64,000 nucleotides of DNA from Vreelandella aquamarina. GTDB lineage: Bacteria; Pseudomonadota; Gammaproteobacteria; Pseudomonadales; Halomonadaceae. How positions within the stretch are numbered: the first letter of the stretch is position 1; each line of letters starts with the position of its first letter. The position numbers and the translations under genes are program-made. Below, piece by piece: positions 7,579 to 17,571 of this stretch. The notes under the pieces were generated by a model. The model saw only the letters and a list, made by a program, of their open reading frames with translations. It made no database searches and was not told where the DNA came from. The stretch is from the NCBI RefSeq assembly GCF_020075495.1, contig NZ_JABYQT010000005.1:62001-126000 (forward strand). Direction: 5' to 3'.

Positions 7579-9279
7579 CTAGGAAAATTCCCGCCACGCG
7601 GCGTAGGTGCTTAGAAACACCCGCCCGGTCAGCGCGTCGAGAAAATCGCTGTTCTTGAGTCTGTCCATGACCGGGCCCTTTACTTCGGAGAGGTGAAGCT
7701 TGACGTTCGAATCCTTCAGCCGGGCGTTGATGGCGTCCAGGCTCTCGAGTGCCGAGGCGTCGATCAGGTTGACCGCCGAGCAGATCAGCACCACGTGCTC
7801 GAGCTCCGGGTGGCTGGCCACCAGGTTGTAGACGGTATCTTCCAGGTAACGAGCGTTGGCGAAATAGAGGCTTTCATCGATACGCAAAAGCGCTGCATTG
7901 GTAGGCGCCTGAACGTCGTGGCGTTCGATATTGCGAAAGTGCTCGGTATCCGGCACCCGTCCTACCAGGGCGCTGTGCGGGCGGCTGGTGCGGTAGAGAA
8001 ACAGCGCGATGGAAAGCGTTACACCGCCGATGATACCAGCCTCGATACCTTCTACCAGGGTGAGCACAATGGTGACCGCCATGGCGGCAAAATCGCTGCG
8101 CGAATAGCGCCAGGTCTGACGCAGCATGGGGATATCCACCAGTGTCAGAATCGATACGGTGATGGTCGCGGCAAGGGTTGCGATCGGCAGGTAGAAAAGC
8201 CAGCCAGTAAACGAAAGCGTGATCAGAGCGATGCCTAGTGCCGCAAAGGCGCCGGCCGCCGGCGTCTGCGCGCCGGCATCAAAGTTGATCACCGTACGAG
8301 AGAGTCCGCCAGTCACTGGCATGCCGCTACTGATACCGGCGGCCAGGTTGGCTGCTCCCAGGCCAATCAGCTCCTGATTGGGGGAAATGCGCTGGCGCCG
8401 CTTGGCAGCCAGCATCTGCCCCATGGAGACCGACTCGACAAAGCCCACCAGGCTGATCAAGAGTGCCGGCACCAGCAGCGTGCGCCACAGCGAACCATCC
8501 CCCCAGGGAAAGCTCAACGCCGGCAGGCCGCTGGGGATATCGCCCACCACGGCCACGCTCTGGTCCGCCAATTGCCAGTGCCAGGTCATCAGCGTGGTGG
8601 CCACCACGGCAAAGACGGGGCCGGCCTTGGTGATGAGATCGACAAGCCCTTTGGGCAAGCCCACGCCCGTCAGGATCTTCTTGCCAAAGCGGCGCATGCC
8701 GATCAGAAACGTCAAGGTGCCGACGCCGATCATCAAGGTGTAAGGATTGATGCCTGCAAGGTTGGGGATCAACGTCATCAGCCGCTCAACCAGCGTAAAA
8801 CCGCTGCTGGAGACTCCCAGCAGACTGCCCAGCTGACTGACCGCGATCAGGATGCCCGAGGCGGTCAAGAACCCGGAGATGACCGGGTGACTCAGGAAGT
8901 TGCTGAAAAACCCCATCCGCAGCGCGCCCATCGCCACCAGAATCGCTCCTGAAAGCAGCGAGAGAATCAGCGCGGCTTCGAGGTACGTGGCTGTGCCCGG
9001 TTGGGCCACGCTTGAGAGCGCCGCTCCGGTCATCAAGGCGATGATCGCCACCGGCCCTACGGCCAGGGTTCGGCTGGTGCCCAGAAAAGTGTAGAAAAGC
9101 TGCGGCAGAATGCTGGCGTACAGACCCACCACCGCCGGTAATCCAGCCAGCAGCGCGTAGGCCAGTGATTGGGGAATGACCATGACGGTGACGATCAGCC
9201 CCGCCAGCAAGTCAGCACCCAGCAGGCGCCTATGGTAGTGGGGTAGCCACGCGAGGATGGGTAGGTAGCGCTTGAGCAT
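7579..9279 (-). CDS. SulP-family anion transporter with STAS domain
   Basis: 566 residues. The N-terminal 420 residues are a multi-helix SulP transporter domain with the family signature region around DLLAGLIVTVMVIPQSLAYA and GMPVTGGLSRTVINFDAGAQT. Residues about 440-555 form a cytoplasmic STAS domain (NAALLRIDESLYFANARY, then LICSAVNLIDASALESL). Such proteins carry sulfate, bicarbonate or dicarboxylates; the exact ion cannot be told from sequence. It is a single-gene unit with its own terminator, divergent from the chemoreceptor gene. A short inverted repeat (AAGAAC, 5 bases, GTTCTT at 9305-9321) sits just before the start and could be an operator, though this is weak. Confidence 0.93.
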   Translation of the reverse strand: MLKRYLPILAWLPHYHRRLLGADLLAGLIVTVMVIPQSLAYALLAGLPAVVGLYASILPQLFYTFLGTSRTLAVGPVAIIALMTGAALSSVAQPGTATYLEAALILSLLSGAILVAMGALRMGFFSNFLSHPVISGFLTASGILIAVSQLGSLLGVSSSGFTLVERLMTLIPNLAGINPYTLMIGVGTLTFLIGMRRFGKKILTGVGLPKGLVDLITKAGPVFAVVATTLMTWHWQLADQSVAVVGDIPSGLPALSFPWGDGSLWRTLLVPALLISLVGFVESVSMGQMLAAKRRQRISPNQELIGLGAANLAAGISSGMPVTGGLSRTVINFDAGAQTPAAGAFAALGIALITLSFTGWLFYLPIATLAATITVSILTLVDIPMLRQTWRYSRSDFAAMAVTIVLTLVEGIEAGIIGGVTLSIALFLYRTSRPHSALVGRVPDTEHFRNIERHDVQAPTNAALLRIDESLYFANARYLEDTVYNLVASHPELEHVVLICSAVNLIDASALESLDAINARLKDSNVKLHLSEVKGPVMDRLKNSDFLDALTGRVFLSTYAAWREFS

Positions 9280-9501
9280 GGGTTCCGGGCCATCGAGAAG
9301 GTTTAAGAACCGAACGTTCTTTAGTTAGATACCAATCTTAACGCGTTCGCCACCGCTTTGCGGTACCGGTGAGAAAATTAACCGGCTCTCCTGCTCCCAA
9401 AGTGCTACTTCCATCATAGTCGTAACCCGTTAAGCTGACTGAGAATACAGTAGTCCAGTATTCAAGCGCTCAATAACATCAATTACAAAAGAGTTCTTTC
9501 C

Positions 9502-11157
9502 ATGCGGCGACGACCTTTATCAGTGCTACGTTTACTGGTGCCCTTGATTCTGCTGGTGCTGGCCATCGAGCTTGTCTCTTATTCCCGTGGCCTCGAGTAC
9601 GTGGCGCTGCTGTGCGCCCTGCTGGCCGGGGCCGGGCTGGTCGTAAGCGCGCTCTCGGGCATTTACCTGGCTGACCCGGAGCGCTTGACCCAGGTTCGCG
9701 GGGTGAAACCGCTACGCGATTACGGCTCGCTCAAGGCCATGGCCTATCGACTGATGGGCCGCGCCAGCAGCACGGCCATCGCCTCGGCAGAAGTGTCCCA
9801 CTACGCCGATCTGATGGATCAGCGCTTGAACCAGCAGGAGGCCATGGTCCGCGAAGCCTCTTCGAGCATGAGCGCCATCAACACCGCTATCCTGCAGGTC
9901 AGCGCCAGTGCCACCCAAGTTGCTTCGCTTGCGGAAAACGCTCGTCAGGCCGGGCACCACAATCGCGATGAGCTGTCTGCCATCATCCGGGACATGAGCG
10001 AGGTCGCCCAGCGCTCCGATCAGGCGCTTGCCATGCTTGGCGCACTCAATGACAAGATCGAACGAGTGCGCAACGTGACCTCCATGATCGAGGACATCGC
10101 CGAGCAGACCCACCTTCTGTCGCTCAACGCCTCTATCGAGGCCGCCAGGGCAGGTGAACACGGGCGCGGGTTTGCCGTGGTGGCCGGGGAAGTGCGTAGC
10201 CTGGCGTTGAAGACCTCGACCGCTACCCAAAGCGTCGAGACGCTGGTCAAGGACATGCATCAAAGCGGCCAGCAGGTGGCGGTGACCCTGGGGTCACTCA
10301 TGACCCGCGTACGCGAGCGGGCCGAAAGCCTGCAAGCGGTGGGAGAAAGCCTGGGCACGATGACCGGTGAGTTCGATCAGGTTCAGCTCGAAATTACCGG
10401 CGTCGCCGAGTCCATGGAGAGCACCAAGGCGCACAGCCAGACCGTCGCCGAGAGCCTTGGCCAGCTGGAAGCCGATGTCGACGAGGGTAACCGCAACATG
10501 CACGACCTGGCCGCCCAGGCGCGGGCCTTGATGGAGGCCGCCGAAGGCGTGGATGGGGAGCTTGCCCAGCAGCGCCTGAAAGGGCGGCATCAGGACGTGT
10601 TTATCGCAGCCCGTCAGGCCGCCGATCACATGGGCAAGCTGCTTGAAAAAGCCATTGCCCGAGGTGAGGTGACCGCACAGGCGCTATTTCAGCCGGATTA
10701 TCAAACCATCCCCGGCACGCGGCCGCCGCTTTATCGCACCGGATTCGATGCCTTCACCGACCAGCACCTGCCGGCACTTCAGGAGCCGCTGTTAGAGCAG
10801 TACGGGCTGAGCTATGCCATTGCCTGCGACCGCAACGGCTACGTGCCCACCCATAATGCCAGCGTCAGCCGCGAACCGACCGGCGATTATGCCCATGATC
10901 TCAAGTACTGCCGCAGCAAGCGCATTTTCGATGATGCCACGGGCAGCCGCTGTGGTGCGCATACCCAGCCTTTGCTGCTGCAAACCTACAAGCGCGATAC
11001 CGGAGAAATCATGCATGACCTCTCGGTACCCATCTATATCAACGGCAAGCACTGGGGCGGTTTTCGGGTCGGCTATCATCCAGAGCGCTCCACTGAAACG
11101 GCGTTGCCGCTGGCGCATCATCGTTCTTCTTCAGTCCACCACCTGGCGCGGGCGTGA
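9502..11157 (+). CDS. Methyl-accepting chemotaxis protein with C-terminal sensor domain
   Basis: 551 residues. Two hydrophobic segments near the N-terminus (about residues 7-24 and 33-55) are separated by only a few residues, so there is no periplasmic ligand domain. The signalling domain occupies about 90-350, with the conserved hairpin [25 protein letters not shown] broken here only by description. Residues about 375-535 form a separate cytoplasmic domain with a conserved Cys pair ([16 protein letters not shown]) and [17 protein letters not shown], a segment repeatedly found after signalling domains in such receptors. The arrangement suggests sensing inside the cell. No C-terminal NWETF-type CheR-binding pentapeptide is seen. 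The stop overlaps the convergent rarD-like gene by 27 bases. Confidence 0.92.
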   Translation: MRRRPLSVLRLLVPLILLVLAIELVSYSRGLEYVALLCALLAGAGLVVSALSGIYLADPERLTQVRGVKPLRDYGSLKAMAYRLMGRASSTAIASAEVSHYADLMDQRLNQQEAMVREASSSMSAINTAILQVSASATQVASLAENARQAGHHNRDELSAIIRDMSEVAQRSDQALAMLGALNDKIERVRNVTSMIEDIAEQTHLLSLNASIEAARAGEHGRGFAVVAGEVRSLALKTSTATQSVETLVKDMHQSGQQVAVTLGSLMTRVRERAESLQAVGESLGTMTGEFDQVQLEITGVAESMESTKAHSQTVAESLGQLEADVDEGNRNMHDLAAQARALMEAAEGVDGELAQQRLKGRHQDVFIAARQAADHMGKLLEKAIARGEVTAQALFQPDYQTIPGTRPPLYRTGFDAFTDQHLPALQEPLLEQYGLSYAIACDRNGYVPTHNASVSREPTGDYAHDLKYCRSKRIFDDATGSRCGAHTQPLLLQTYKRDTGEIMHDLSVPIYINGKHWGGFRVGYHPERSTETALPLAHHRSSSVHHLARA

Positions 11158-12036
11158 CTGCCAGGATGACCAGGAGTAAAGGGCAAGGCCCAGCCAGATC
11201 ATGATAAAAGTGGCCAGTTGAATGGTGCCGAGCGGCTCGCCGAAGATGAGCAGGGCAATCAGAAACTGGATGCTTGGGTTGATGTACATCAAAAACCCTA
11301 GCGTCGAGAGGCGCAGCCGCCGGGCCGCGCCGGCAAAGGCCAGCAGCGGGAGCGCCGTGGCTACACCGCTCGAGACCAGCAGCACGCTCACGGGCGCGTC
11401 ATAAAGAAAATGCGATTCACCCTGCAGGCTGAGCCAGGTCAGCGCCAGAAGCGCCAACGGAAAGAGCAGCAATGTTTCCACGAACAGCCCGGACAGGCCA
11501 TCCAGCGGTATCTGTTTGCGAAACAGCCCGTAGCTGCCAAAGCTCAGCGCCAGCATCAGGCTGATCCAGGGCAGCTCGCCCAGCAGGGCAAACTGGATGA
11601 TGATGGCAAGGCTTGCAAGCCCCAGCGCCACCAGTTGTAGTCGTGCCATGACTTCCCGCAGCACCAGCATGCCAAGCGCCACGTTGACCAGAGGCGTCAA
11701 GAAATAGCCCAGGCTTGCCTGCAGCACCTGACGGCTCTCTACCGCGTAGATATAAAGCCCCCAGTTGGCGCCGATCAATAGCGCGCAGATCAGTACGCGG
11801 CCGAGTCGGCGCGGTTCTTTCAGGGCAGCCACGACCGGCGTCCAACGCTTTAAAAGCGTGATCAGCCCCACCAGAAACACGCAGGACCACAAGATGCGAT
11901 GGACCAGCACCTCGAAAGCTGGCATGCCCTCGAACAGCGCAAAGTAGAGCGGAAAACAGCCCCACATGATATAGGCCGTCAAACCGAAGGTGACGCCTTT
12001 GGCTGCCTGGGGATCGCGAACAGAAGGGGAGTGCAT
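11131..12036 (-). CDS. rarD: RarD-type EamA permease
   Basis: About 301 residues, ten hydrophobic helices, no soluble domain. The N-terminus ([22 protein letters not shown]) and the later [20 protein letters not shown] and [23 protein letters not shown] segments match the RarD branch of the drug/metabolite transporter superfamily; E. coli RarD has 296 residues. The frame is open upstream to 12177, but the ATG at 12036 has a GAGG site and gives the family length, so it was chosen. Substrate unknown for the family. It is divergent from the amidase gene and its end overlaps the chemoreceptor gene. Confidence 0.9.
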   Translation of the reverse strand: MHSPSVRDPQAAKGVTFGLTAYIMWGCFPLYFALFEGMPAFEVLVHRILWSCVFLVGLITLLKRWTPVVAALKEPRRLGRVLICALLIGANWGLYIYAVESRQVLQASLGYFLTPLVNVALGMLVLREVMARLQLVALGLASLAIIIQFALLGELPWISLMLALSFGSYGLFRKQIPLDGLSGLFVETLLLFPLALLALTWLSLQGESHFLYDAPVSVLLVSSGVATALPLLAFAGAARRLRLSTLGFLMYINPSIQFLIALLIFGEPLGTIQLATFIMIWLGLALYSWSSWQSRPRQVVD

Positions 12037-12107
12037 AGCAGCCTCATTATTTAAAAATGCTAATCTATCACACAATATGACAACACACCGGTGAAAGGAG
12101 AAGTAGC

Positions 12108-12941
12108 ATGACGCAGCTGAAAACGAGCCTTGTACAGTGTGATTTGCGCTGGGAAGACCCCGAGGCCAATCATGCACACCTGGAGCGTTTGCTGGGGGAG
12201 CTTGATAGCCGCGACACCGACCTGATCGTGCTGCCCGAGATGTTCGCCACCGGCTTTACCATGAACTCCCGGGAAATGGCCCAGCCGATGAACGAGAGTG
12301 CAAGCGTTGCCTGGCTCAAGGCGCAGGCCAAGGCGCGCGGATGCGTGATGACAGGAAGCGTTGCCATCAAGGATGACGCCCTGCACGGCAATGACAGCCA
12401 GTACTACAACCGAATGATCTGGGCCACACCGGAGGGCGAAACACGCCATTACGACAAGCGCCACCTGTTTCGCATGGCCGGCGAACACGAGCGCTACGGC
12501 ATGGGCAAGACGCGCCAGATCGTCGAGCTCAAGGGTTTCAAGCTGCTGCTCAGCGTATGCTATGACCTGCGCTTTCCGGTCTGGACACGTCAGCAACCGG
12601 CGCAGGGCGAGCACTTCGAGTATGATGCGCTACTTTGCGTCGCCAACTGGCCCGCCCCGCGCCGTATGCCCTGGCGGACACTGCTTCAGGCCCGCGCGGT
12701 TGAAAACCTCACGTATGTGGTGGGCGTCAACCGGGTAGGCGAAGATGCCAAGGGGCTGGCCTACAGCGGCGACTCCATGCTGGTCGATTTCAAGGGCGAG
12801 CCCTTGATCGACCATCCCGCCCATACCCCGTTCATTGAAACGGGCATACTCGATAAAACGGAACTCGATGCTTTTCGTGAAAAATTTCCAGCCTGGCAAG
12901 ATGCCGACCGCTTTTCGCTGCTGCCAGGGGTGGGTCAATAA
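12108..12941 (+). CDS. Omega-amidase, nitrilase superfamily (YafV-like)
   Basis: 277 residues with the nitrilase triad: Glu in VLPEMFATGF, Lys in YDKRHLF, and Cys in LSVCYDLRFPVW. The DLRFPVW context and length fit the YafV/omega-amidase branch, which hydrolyses 2-oxoglutaramate or 2-oxosuccinamate formed by glutamine or methionine-salvage transaminases. A strong AAAGGAG site precedes the ATG. The stop codon shares one base with the start of rsuA, so the two are translated from one message. Confidence 0.92.
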   Translation: MTQLKTSLVQCDLRWEDPEANHAHLERLLGELDSRDTDLIVLPEMFATGFTMNSREMAQPMNESASVAWLKAQAKARGCVMTGSVAIKDDALHGNDSQYYNRMIWATPEGETRHYDKRHLFRMAGEHERYGMGKTRQIVELKGFKLLLSVCYDLRFPVWTRQQPAQGEHFEYDALLCVANWPAPRRMPWRTLLQARAVENLTYVVGVNRVGEDAKGLAYSGDSMLVDFKGEPLIDHPAHTPFIETGILDKTELDAFREKFPAWQDADRFSLLPGVGQ

Positions 12942-13645
12942 TGCGCCTTGACCGCTTTTTGAGTGAAACCAGCCCCTTGACCCGCAGTCTCGCCAAGCGG
13001 GCACTCAAGAATGGCGAAGTGACGCTGAACGGCGAACCGGTCAAGCAGGCGTCAACGCACATCGATACCGAGCGCGATGAGGTGGTGCTCAACGGCGAGA
13101 CGCTCTCTCTGGTTGGGCTTCGCTACCTGATGATGCACAAGCCTGCAGGGGTGGAGTGCACCGCACGGCGCGGGCTCTACCCCCGGGTGGTCGATCTGAT
13201 CGACCTGCCCAAGGCGGAGCGGCTGCAGCCGGTAGGGCGCCTGGATGTGGATACTACCGGGCTTTTGCTTCTGACCGACGACGGCCAGTGGTCCCACCGC
13301 GTGACCTCGCCCAAGCACCGCTGCGCCAAGGTATATATTGCCGAGCTTGCCGAGCCTTGGGAGGGCAGCGCTGCAGAGCACGCCATCGAGCAGGTCGCCC
13401 AGGGCATTCTGCTCGACGATGAGGACACGCCGACCAAGCCCGCGACGCTGCGCTTCATCACCCCCCAATGCGCCGAACTGACCTTGACCGAAGGGCGCTA
13501 CCATCAGGTCAAGCGGATGTTTGCTGCTCTTGGTAATCACGTCAACGAATTGCATCGTCAGTCGATTGGCGACATTTCCCTGCCCGATGACCTGGCCCCC
13601 GGCGAATGGCGCGAACTCAGCGCCGAAGAGATCGCCAGCTTCTAA
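12941..13645 (+). CDS. rsuA: 16S rRNA pseudouridine(516) synthase
   Basis: 234 residues, the same size as E. coli RsuA (231). Residues 1-60 form an S4 RNA-binding domain (MRLDRFLSETSPLTRSLAKR). The catalytic loop GRLDVDTTGLLLLTDDG carries the active-site aspartate, and the C-terminal EGRYHQVKRMFAALGNHV is the RsuA/RluB-family motif. It modifies U516 of 16S rRNA during small-subunit assembly. RluB, RluE and RluF are related alternatives, but the short length without a C-terminal extension favours RsuA. Confidence 0.92.
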   Translation: MRLDRFLSETSPLTRSLAKRALKNGEVTLNGEPVKQASTHIDTERDEVVLNGETLSLVGLRYLMMHKPAGVECTARRGLYPRVVDLIDLPKAERLQPVGRLDVDTTGLLLLTDDGQWSHRVTSPKHRCAKVYIAELAEPWEGSAAEHAIEQVAQGILLDDEDTPTKPATLRFITPQCAELTLTEGRYHQVKRMFAALGNHVNELHRQSIGDISLPDDLAPGEWRELSAEEIASF

Positions 13646-13654
13646 AATCTGGCC

Positions 13655-13676
13655 CAGCGCCCTTTATCGGGCGCTG
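13655..13676 (+). terminator. Possible terminator hairpin after rsuA
   Basis: An 8-bp GC-rich stem (CAGCGCCC paired with GGGCGCTG) with a 6-base loop, 10 bases after the rsuA stop. There is no clean T run behind it, only the mixed AT-rich stretch from 13687, so it may be a weak or Rho-assisted terminator. Confidence 0.45.
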
Positions 13677-13756
13677 TCAGGCGTACTCATATTATACCGT
13701 TATCTTACATATAAAATTATTTGCCCGCGCCTGAGCTTGAGTCCTGTAACCAAGCG

Positions 13757-15364
13757 TCAGGCAGAAAGTTCGTGCAGGTGGGCGGCGGCAATCAGCGCCT
13801 GGGTATAGGGGTGCTGGGGTGAAGTCAGCACATCCAGGCAGGGTCCTTGTTCGACCACTTCACCATCTTTCAGCACCATGATGCGGTGCGCCATGGCGCG
13901 TACCACTGCCAGGTCGTGGCTTATGAACAGATAGCTCAGCTTTCGGCGCTCCTGGAGCTGGCGCAACAAGTTGACCAGCTGCTTTTGCACCGTGCGATCC
14001 AGCGCCGAGGTCGGCTCGTCCAGCACCAGAAGCTCCGGCTCGAGAATGATTGCCCGGGCCACGGCAATGCGCTGGCGCTGGCCGCCGGAAAATTCATGCG
14101 GGTAGCGTGCCGCCACGCTTTCCGGAAGGCCGACTTCCCTGAGCGTCTGGTGCACCCACTCGGCGACTTCGTCCTGGGTCAAGTGCGGGTAGTGAAAGCG
14201 CAAGCCTTCGCTGACGATATCGAACACCGGCATGCGCGGCGAGAGGGCGCCATAAGGGTCCTGAAACACCATCTGGAAGCGATGGCGCTGGCGGCGCAGG
14301 GTGTCGCCGTTAAGCTCGCTCAAGCGCGCCTCGCCCAGGTTTATCTCTCCCTGGCTCTGCACCAGACGCATGATAGCCGAGGCCAGCGTCGTCTTGCCGG
14401 AGCCGGATTCACCGACGATACCCAGCGTCTCGCCCGGGGCAATGGCAAGATCAACTGCCTTGACGGCTTCAAAGGGAGGTGGCTGTCGCTTGAAAAGTCC
14501 CGCCCTGGGACGCGCGAAGCTGACCCTTAGCTGACGTGCGGTGAGTAGCGGCGCCTCCTTGATAAAGGGGGCTGGGCGGCCTTCGGGCTCGGCGGCCAGC
14601 AGTGCCTTGGTGTAGTCGCTTTGGGGGCGAGTAAACACCTCTTCCACCGGGCCGATTTCCTGAACCTTGCCCTGGTACATCACACATACGCGTTCGGCAT
14701 AGCGGCGTACCAGGTTGAGGTCGTGGCTGATGAACAGCATGCCCATGCCATGGTGGTCGCGAAGCTCCTTCAGCAGCGCCAGAATATCCTGTTGTACGGT
14801 GACATCGAGTGCCGTGGTGGGTTCGTCGGCAATCAGAAGCTTAGGATTGTTGGCAATCGCCATGGCGATCATCACACGCTGACGCTGGCCGCCGGAAAGC
14901 TGGTGGGGCCAGGCGTCCAGCAGCTCCTCGGGCCGCGGCAGCTTCACCTGTTCGAGCAACTCCCTGGCCCGCAAGCGTGCCGCCTTGCCGCCAAGCCCCT
15001 GGTGCAGGCGCAACGTCTCGCCGATCTGCTTGCCGATACGGTGGAGCGGGTTGAGCGAGGTCATGGGCTCCTGAAACACGAATCCTACCCGGTTGCCGCG
15101 TACACCGTTCCACTCTCGGCTGGAAAGGCGGTCAAGGTCGGTATCCTCCAGCCAGCGCTCACCGCTCACCTCGGCGTTACCGGGCAGAAGGTTGAGCGCC
15201 GCCAGCGCCGACACCGACTTGCCCGAGCCGGATTCGCCGACAATCGCCAGGGTTTCGCCAGCGTTCACGCTGAGCGACAGCGAATCCACCACGGTATGGC
15301 CGTCGAAGGCGATGGTGAAGTCGGTCAATCGCAGCAGCGGCTTTAAAACGTTTGAGTCAGGCAT
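13757..15364 (-). CDS. yejF: Peptide ABC transporter, double ATPase subunit
   Basis: 535 residues with two complete ATP-binding cassettes. The first has Walker A GESGSGKS and signature LSGGQRQR with ADEPTTALD; the second has [16 protein letters not shown] and [10 protein letters not shown] fused double-ATPase of this size in a yejABEF order matches YejF, which powers uptake of oligopeptides (and of microcin C in E. coli). The frame is open to 15469, but the ATG at 15364 begins a natural N-terminus ([13 protein letters not shown]) and overlaps the yejE stop by 8 bases, as expected for coupled translation. Confidence 0.93.
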   Translation of the reverse strand: MPDSNVLKPLLRLTDFTIAFDGHTVVDSLSLSVNAGETLAIVGESGSGKSVSALAALNLLPGNAEVSGERWLEDTDLDRLSSREWNGVRGNRVGFVFQEPMTSLNPLHRIGKQIGETLRLHQGLGGKAARLRARELLEQVKLPRPEELLDAWPHQLSGGQRQRVMIAMAIANNPKLLIADEPTTALDVTVQQDILALLKELRDHHGMGMLFISHDLNLVRRYAERVCVMYQGKVQEIGPVEEVFTRPQSDYTKALLAAEPEGRPAPFIKEAPLLTARQLRVSFARPRAGLFKRQPPPFEAVKAVDLAIAPGETLGIVGESGSGKTTLASAIMRLVQSQGEINLGEARLSELNGDTLRRQRHRFQMVFQDPYGALSPRMPVFDIVSEGLRFHYPHLTQDEVAEWVHQTLREVGLPESVAARYPHEFSGGQRQRIAVARAIILEPELLVLDEPTSALDRTVQKQLVNLLRQLQERRKLSYLFISHDLAVVRAMAHRIMVLKDGEVVEQGPCLDVLTSPQHPYTQALIAAAHLHELSA

Positions 15365-16442
15365 GCGGGGTTCCCTGTGCCGGCCGGGGGCTGAGTTTGA
15401 TATGCCGCGGGTCAAAGGCGTCGCGCAGGCCTTCGCCAATGAACACCAGAAGCGAGAGCATGATGGCAAGCGTCATGAACGCGGTGATGCCAAGCCAAGG
15501 GGCGTGCAGGTTGTTCTTGCCCTGCGCTGCCAGCTCGCCAAGTGAAGGGGCGCCCGGCGGCAGACCGAAACCGAGAAAATCCAGCGCCGTCAGCGTGCCG
15601 ATGGCGCCGGTAAACAGAAAAGGTATGAAGGTGAGCGTGGCTACCATGGCGTTGGGCAGCACGTGGCGCCACATGATCAGCCGTGACGGCAGGCCCATGG
15701 CCTTGGCGGCGCGCACGTACTCCAGATTACGCGCTCGCAGAAATTCCGCACGCACGATATCGACCAGCCCCAGCCAGGAGAACAGCAGCATGATGCCCAG
15801 AAGCCACCAGAAGCCTGGCTGCACGAAGCTGGCCAGGATGATCAGCAGAAACAGTACGGGAAGCCCCGACCAGATCTCGGTGATGCGCTGACCGATGAGA
15901 TCCACCTTGCCGCCGAAATAGCCCTGCACGCCGCCGGCAAGCACGCCCAGCACCAGAGAGCCCGCAGTCAGCACCAAGGCAAAGGCTACCGACAGGCGAA
16001 AGCCGTAGATGACCCGGGCCAGCACGTCACGGCCCTGGTCGTCGGTGCCCAGCCAGTGGCGCCGGTCCGGCGGTGCCGGCGAAGGGCGGGTCATCTGCAT
16101 GTCCAGCGTCTGGTAGGAGAACGGAATCATCGGCCACAGGGCCCAGCCGTGGTCGTGGATCTGCTCCTGGATGAACGGGTCGAGATAATCGGTGCGCGTG
16201 GGCAGAAAGCCGCCGAACTCGGTTTCCGGATACTCCACCAGCAGCGGCGCGTACCACTGGCCATCGAAGTGCAGAATCAACGGCTTGTCGTTGGCGATCA
16301 GCTCCGCCGCAAGGCTCAGGATGAATAGCCCGCCAAACAGCCAGAGCGAAACGCGTGCCCGCCGGTTGGCCTTGAAGGCCGCGATACGACGCCGGGTGAT
16401 CGGCGACAGTCCTTGGAGCAGTCGTGATGTCATAAGGCCCAT
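15357..16442 (-). CDS. yejE: Peptide ABC transporter permease
   Basis: 361 residues. One N-terminal helix (VSLWLFGGLFILSLAAELIA) precedes a periplasmic segment containing the YejE-type NDKPLILHFDGQWY sequence, then five helices with the permease EAA loop (RAKAMGLPSRLIMWRHVLPN). GTDDQGRDVLARVIYGFRLS is the usual motif of this permease family. ATG 16442 was chosen because it lies 2 bases after the yejB stop; ATG 16433 is an alternative. Forms the channel with YejB. Confidence 0.93.
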   Translation of the reverse strand: MGLMTSRLLQGLSPITRRRIAAFKANRRARVSLWLFGGLFILSLAAELIANDKPLILHFDGQWYAPLLVEYPETEFGGFLPTRTDYLDPFIQEQIHDHGWALWPMIPFSYQTLDMQMTRPSPAPPDRRHWLGTDDQGRDVLARVIYGFRLSVAFALVLTAGSLVLGVLAGGVQGYFGGKVDLIGQRITEIWSGLPVLFLLIILASFVQPGFWWLLGIMLLFSWLGLVDIVRAEFLRARNLEYVRAAKAMGLPSRLIMWRHVLPNAMVATLTFIPFLFTGAIGTLTALDFLGFGLPPGAPSLGELAAQGKNNLHAPWLGITAFMTLAIMLSLLVFIGEGLRDAFDPRHIKLSPRPAQGTPHA

Positions 16443-16444
16443 GC

Positions 16445-17518
16445 TCACGACTCCCTTGATGCAAAATCGATGCGCGGGTCGACCCACACATAGGTAAGAT
16501 CCGATATCAGCTTCAGCACAAGCCCGATCACGGTATACAGGAACAGCGTGCCGAAGATTACCGGGTAGTCGCGCTGCATGACCGCCTCGAACCCTAAAAG
16601 CCCCAGCCCATCGAGAGAGAAGATGACCTCGATCAACAGCGCCCCGGTAAAGAAGATGCCGATCATGGCGGCGGGCAGGCCTGCAATGATGATCAGCATG
16701 GCGTTGCGGAACACATGGCCGTACAGGATGCGGCCTTCGGTTGCCCCCTTGGCCCGGGCGGTGAGTACGTACTGCTTGTGGATTTCATCCAGAAAGCTGT
16801 TCTTGGTCAGCATGGTGAGGGTGGCAAAACTGCCGATCGCGGCGGCGACGACCGGCAGTGTGATATGCCAGAAGTAGTCCTTCACCTTACCCCAGGTAGA
16901 AAGATCGGAAAAATCCGGCGAAGTGAGCCCGCGCAGCGGAAACCAGTCCAGGTAGCTGCCGCCGGCAAATACCACGATCAGCATGATGGCAAACAGAAAT
17001 CCTGGAATTGCGTAGCCGACGATCACCAGCCCTGAGGTCCAGACGTCAAAGCGCGAGCCGTGGCGCAGCGCCTTGCGAATACCCAGTGGAATCGAGATCA
17101 GATAGACCAGCAGCGTCGTCCAGAGTCCGAGTGAAATCGATACCGGCAGGCGCTCGATCATCAGCTCGACCACCGGACGGTCGCGAAAGAAGCTGGTGCC
17201 GAAATCCAGCGTCAGGTAATCCGCCATCATCCCCATGAAGCGCTCATGGGCGGGCTTGTCGAAGCCGAACTGCTGCTCGAGCTGTTCGATGAAGCGCGGG
17301 TCGATGCCGCGCGCCCCGCGAGAGTCGTCATTGACCTGAATATCCGCGCCGCCCATGTCCAGACGTGTGCTGGCCATGGCGTTGGCGCCTTCGAAACGCG
17401 CCAGCATCTGATCGATAGGCCCGCCCGGGGCGGCCTGAACGATCATGAAGTTCAACAGCATGATGCCCAGAAGTGTGGGGATCATGAGCAGCAGTCGGCG
17501 TAGGGTATAGCGTGCCAC
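16445..17518 (-). CDS. yejB: Peptide ABC transporter permease
   Basis: 357 residues. The N-terminal helix starts [18 protein letters not shown], the classic start of DppB/YejB-type permeases. A periplasmic stretch (about 35-115) is followed by five helices and the EAA loop [20 protein letters not shown]. The GTG at 17518 is preferred to the ATG four codons upstream because GGAG lies 6 bases before the GTG, while no ribosome site precedes the ATG. It lies 53 bases after yejA. Confidence 0.92.
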   Translation of the reverse strand: MARYTLRRLLLMIPTLLGIMLLNFMIVQAAPGGPIDQMLARFEGANAMASTRLDMGGADIQVNDDSRGARGIDPRFIEQLEQQFGFDKPAHERFMGMMADYLTLDFGTSFFRDRPVVELMIERLPVSISLGLWTTLLVYLISIPLGIRKALRHGSRFDVWTSGLVIVGYAIPGFLFAIMLIVVFAGGSYLDWFPLRGLTSPDFSDLSTWGKVKDYFWHITLPVVAAAIGSFATLTMLTKNSFLDEIHKQYVLTARAKGATEGRILYGHVFRNAMLIIIAGLPAAMIGIFFTGALLIEVIFSLDGLGLLGFEAVMQRDYPVIFGTLFLYTVIGLVLKLISDLTYVWVDPRIDFASRES

Positions 17519-17571
17519 GGTACACTCCATGAGTGATAAGCCAGCCAGGCGCTGCGGGCCTGGGTTATGCG

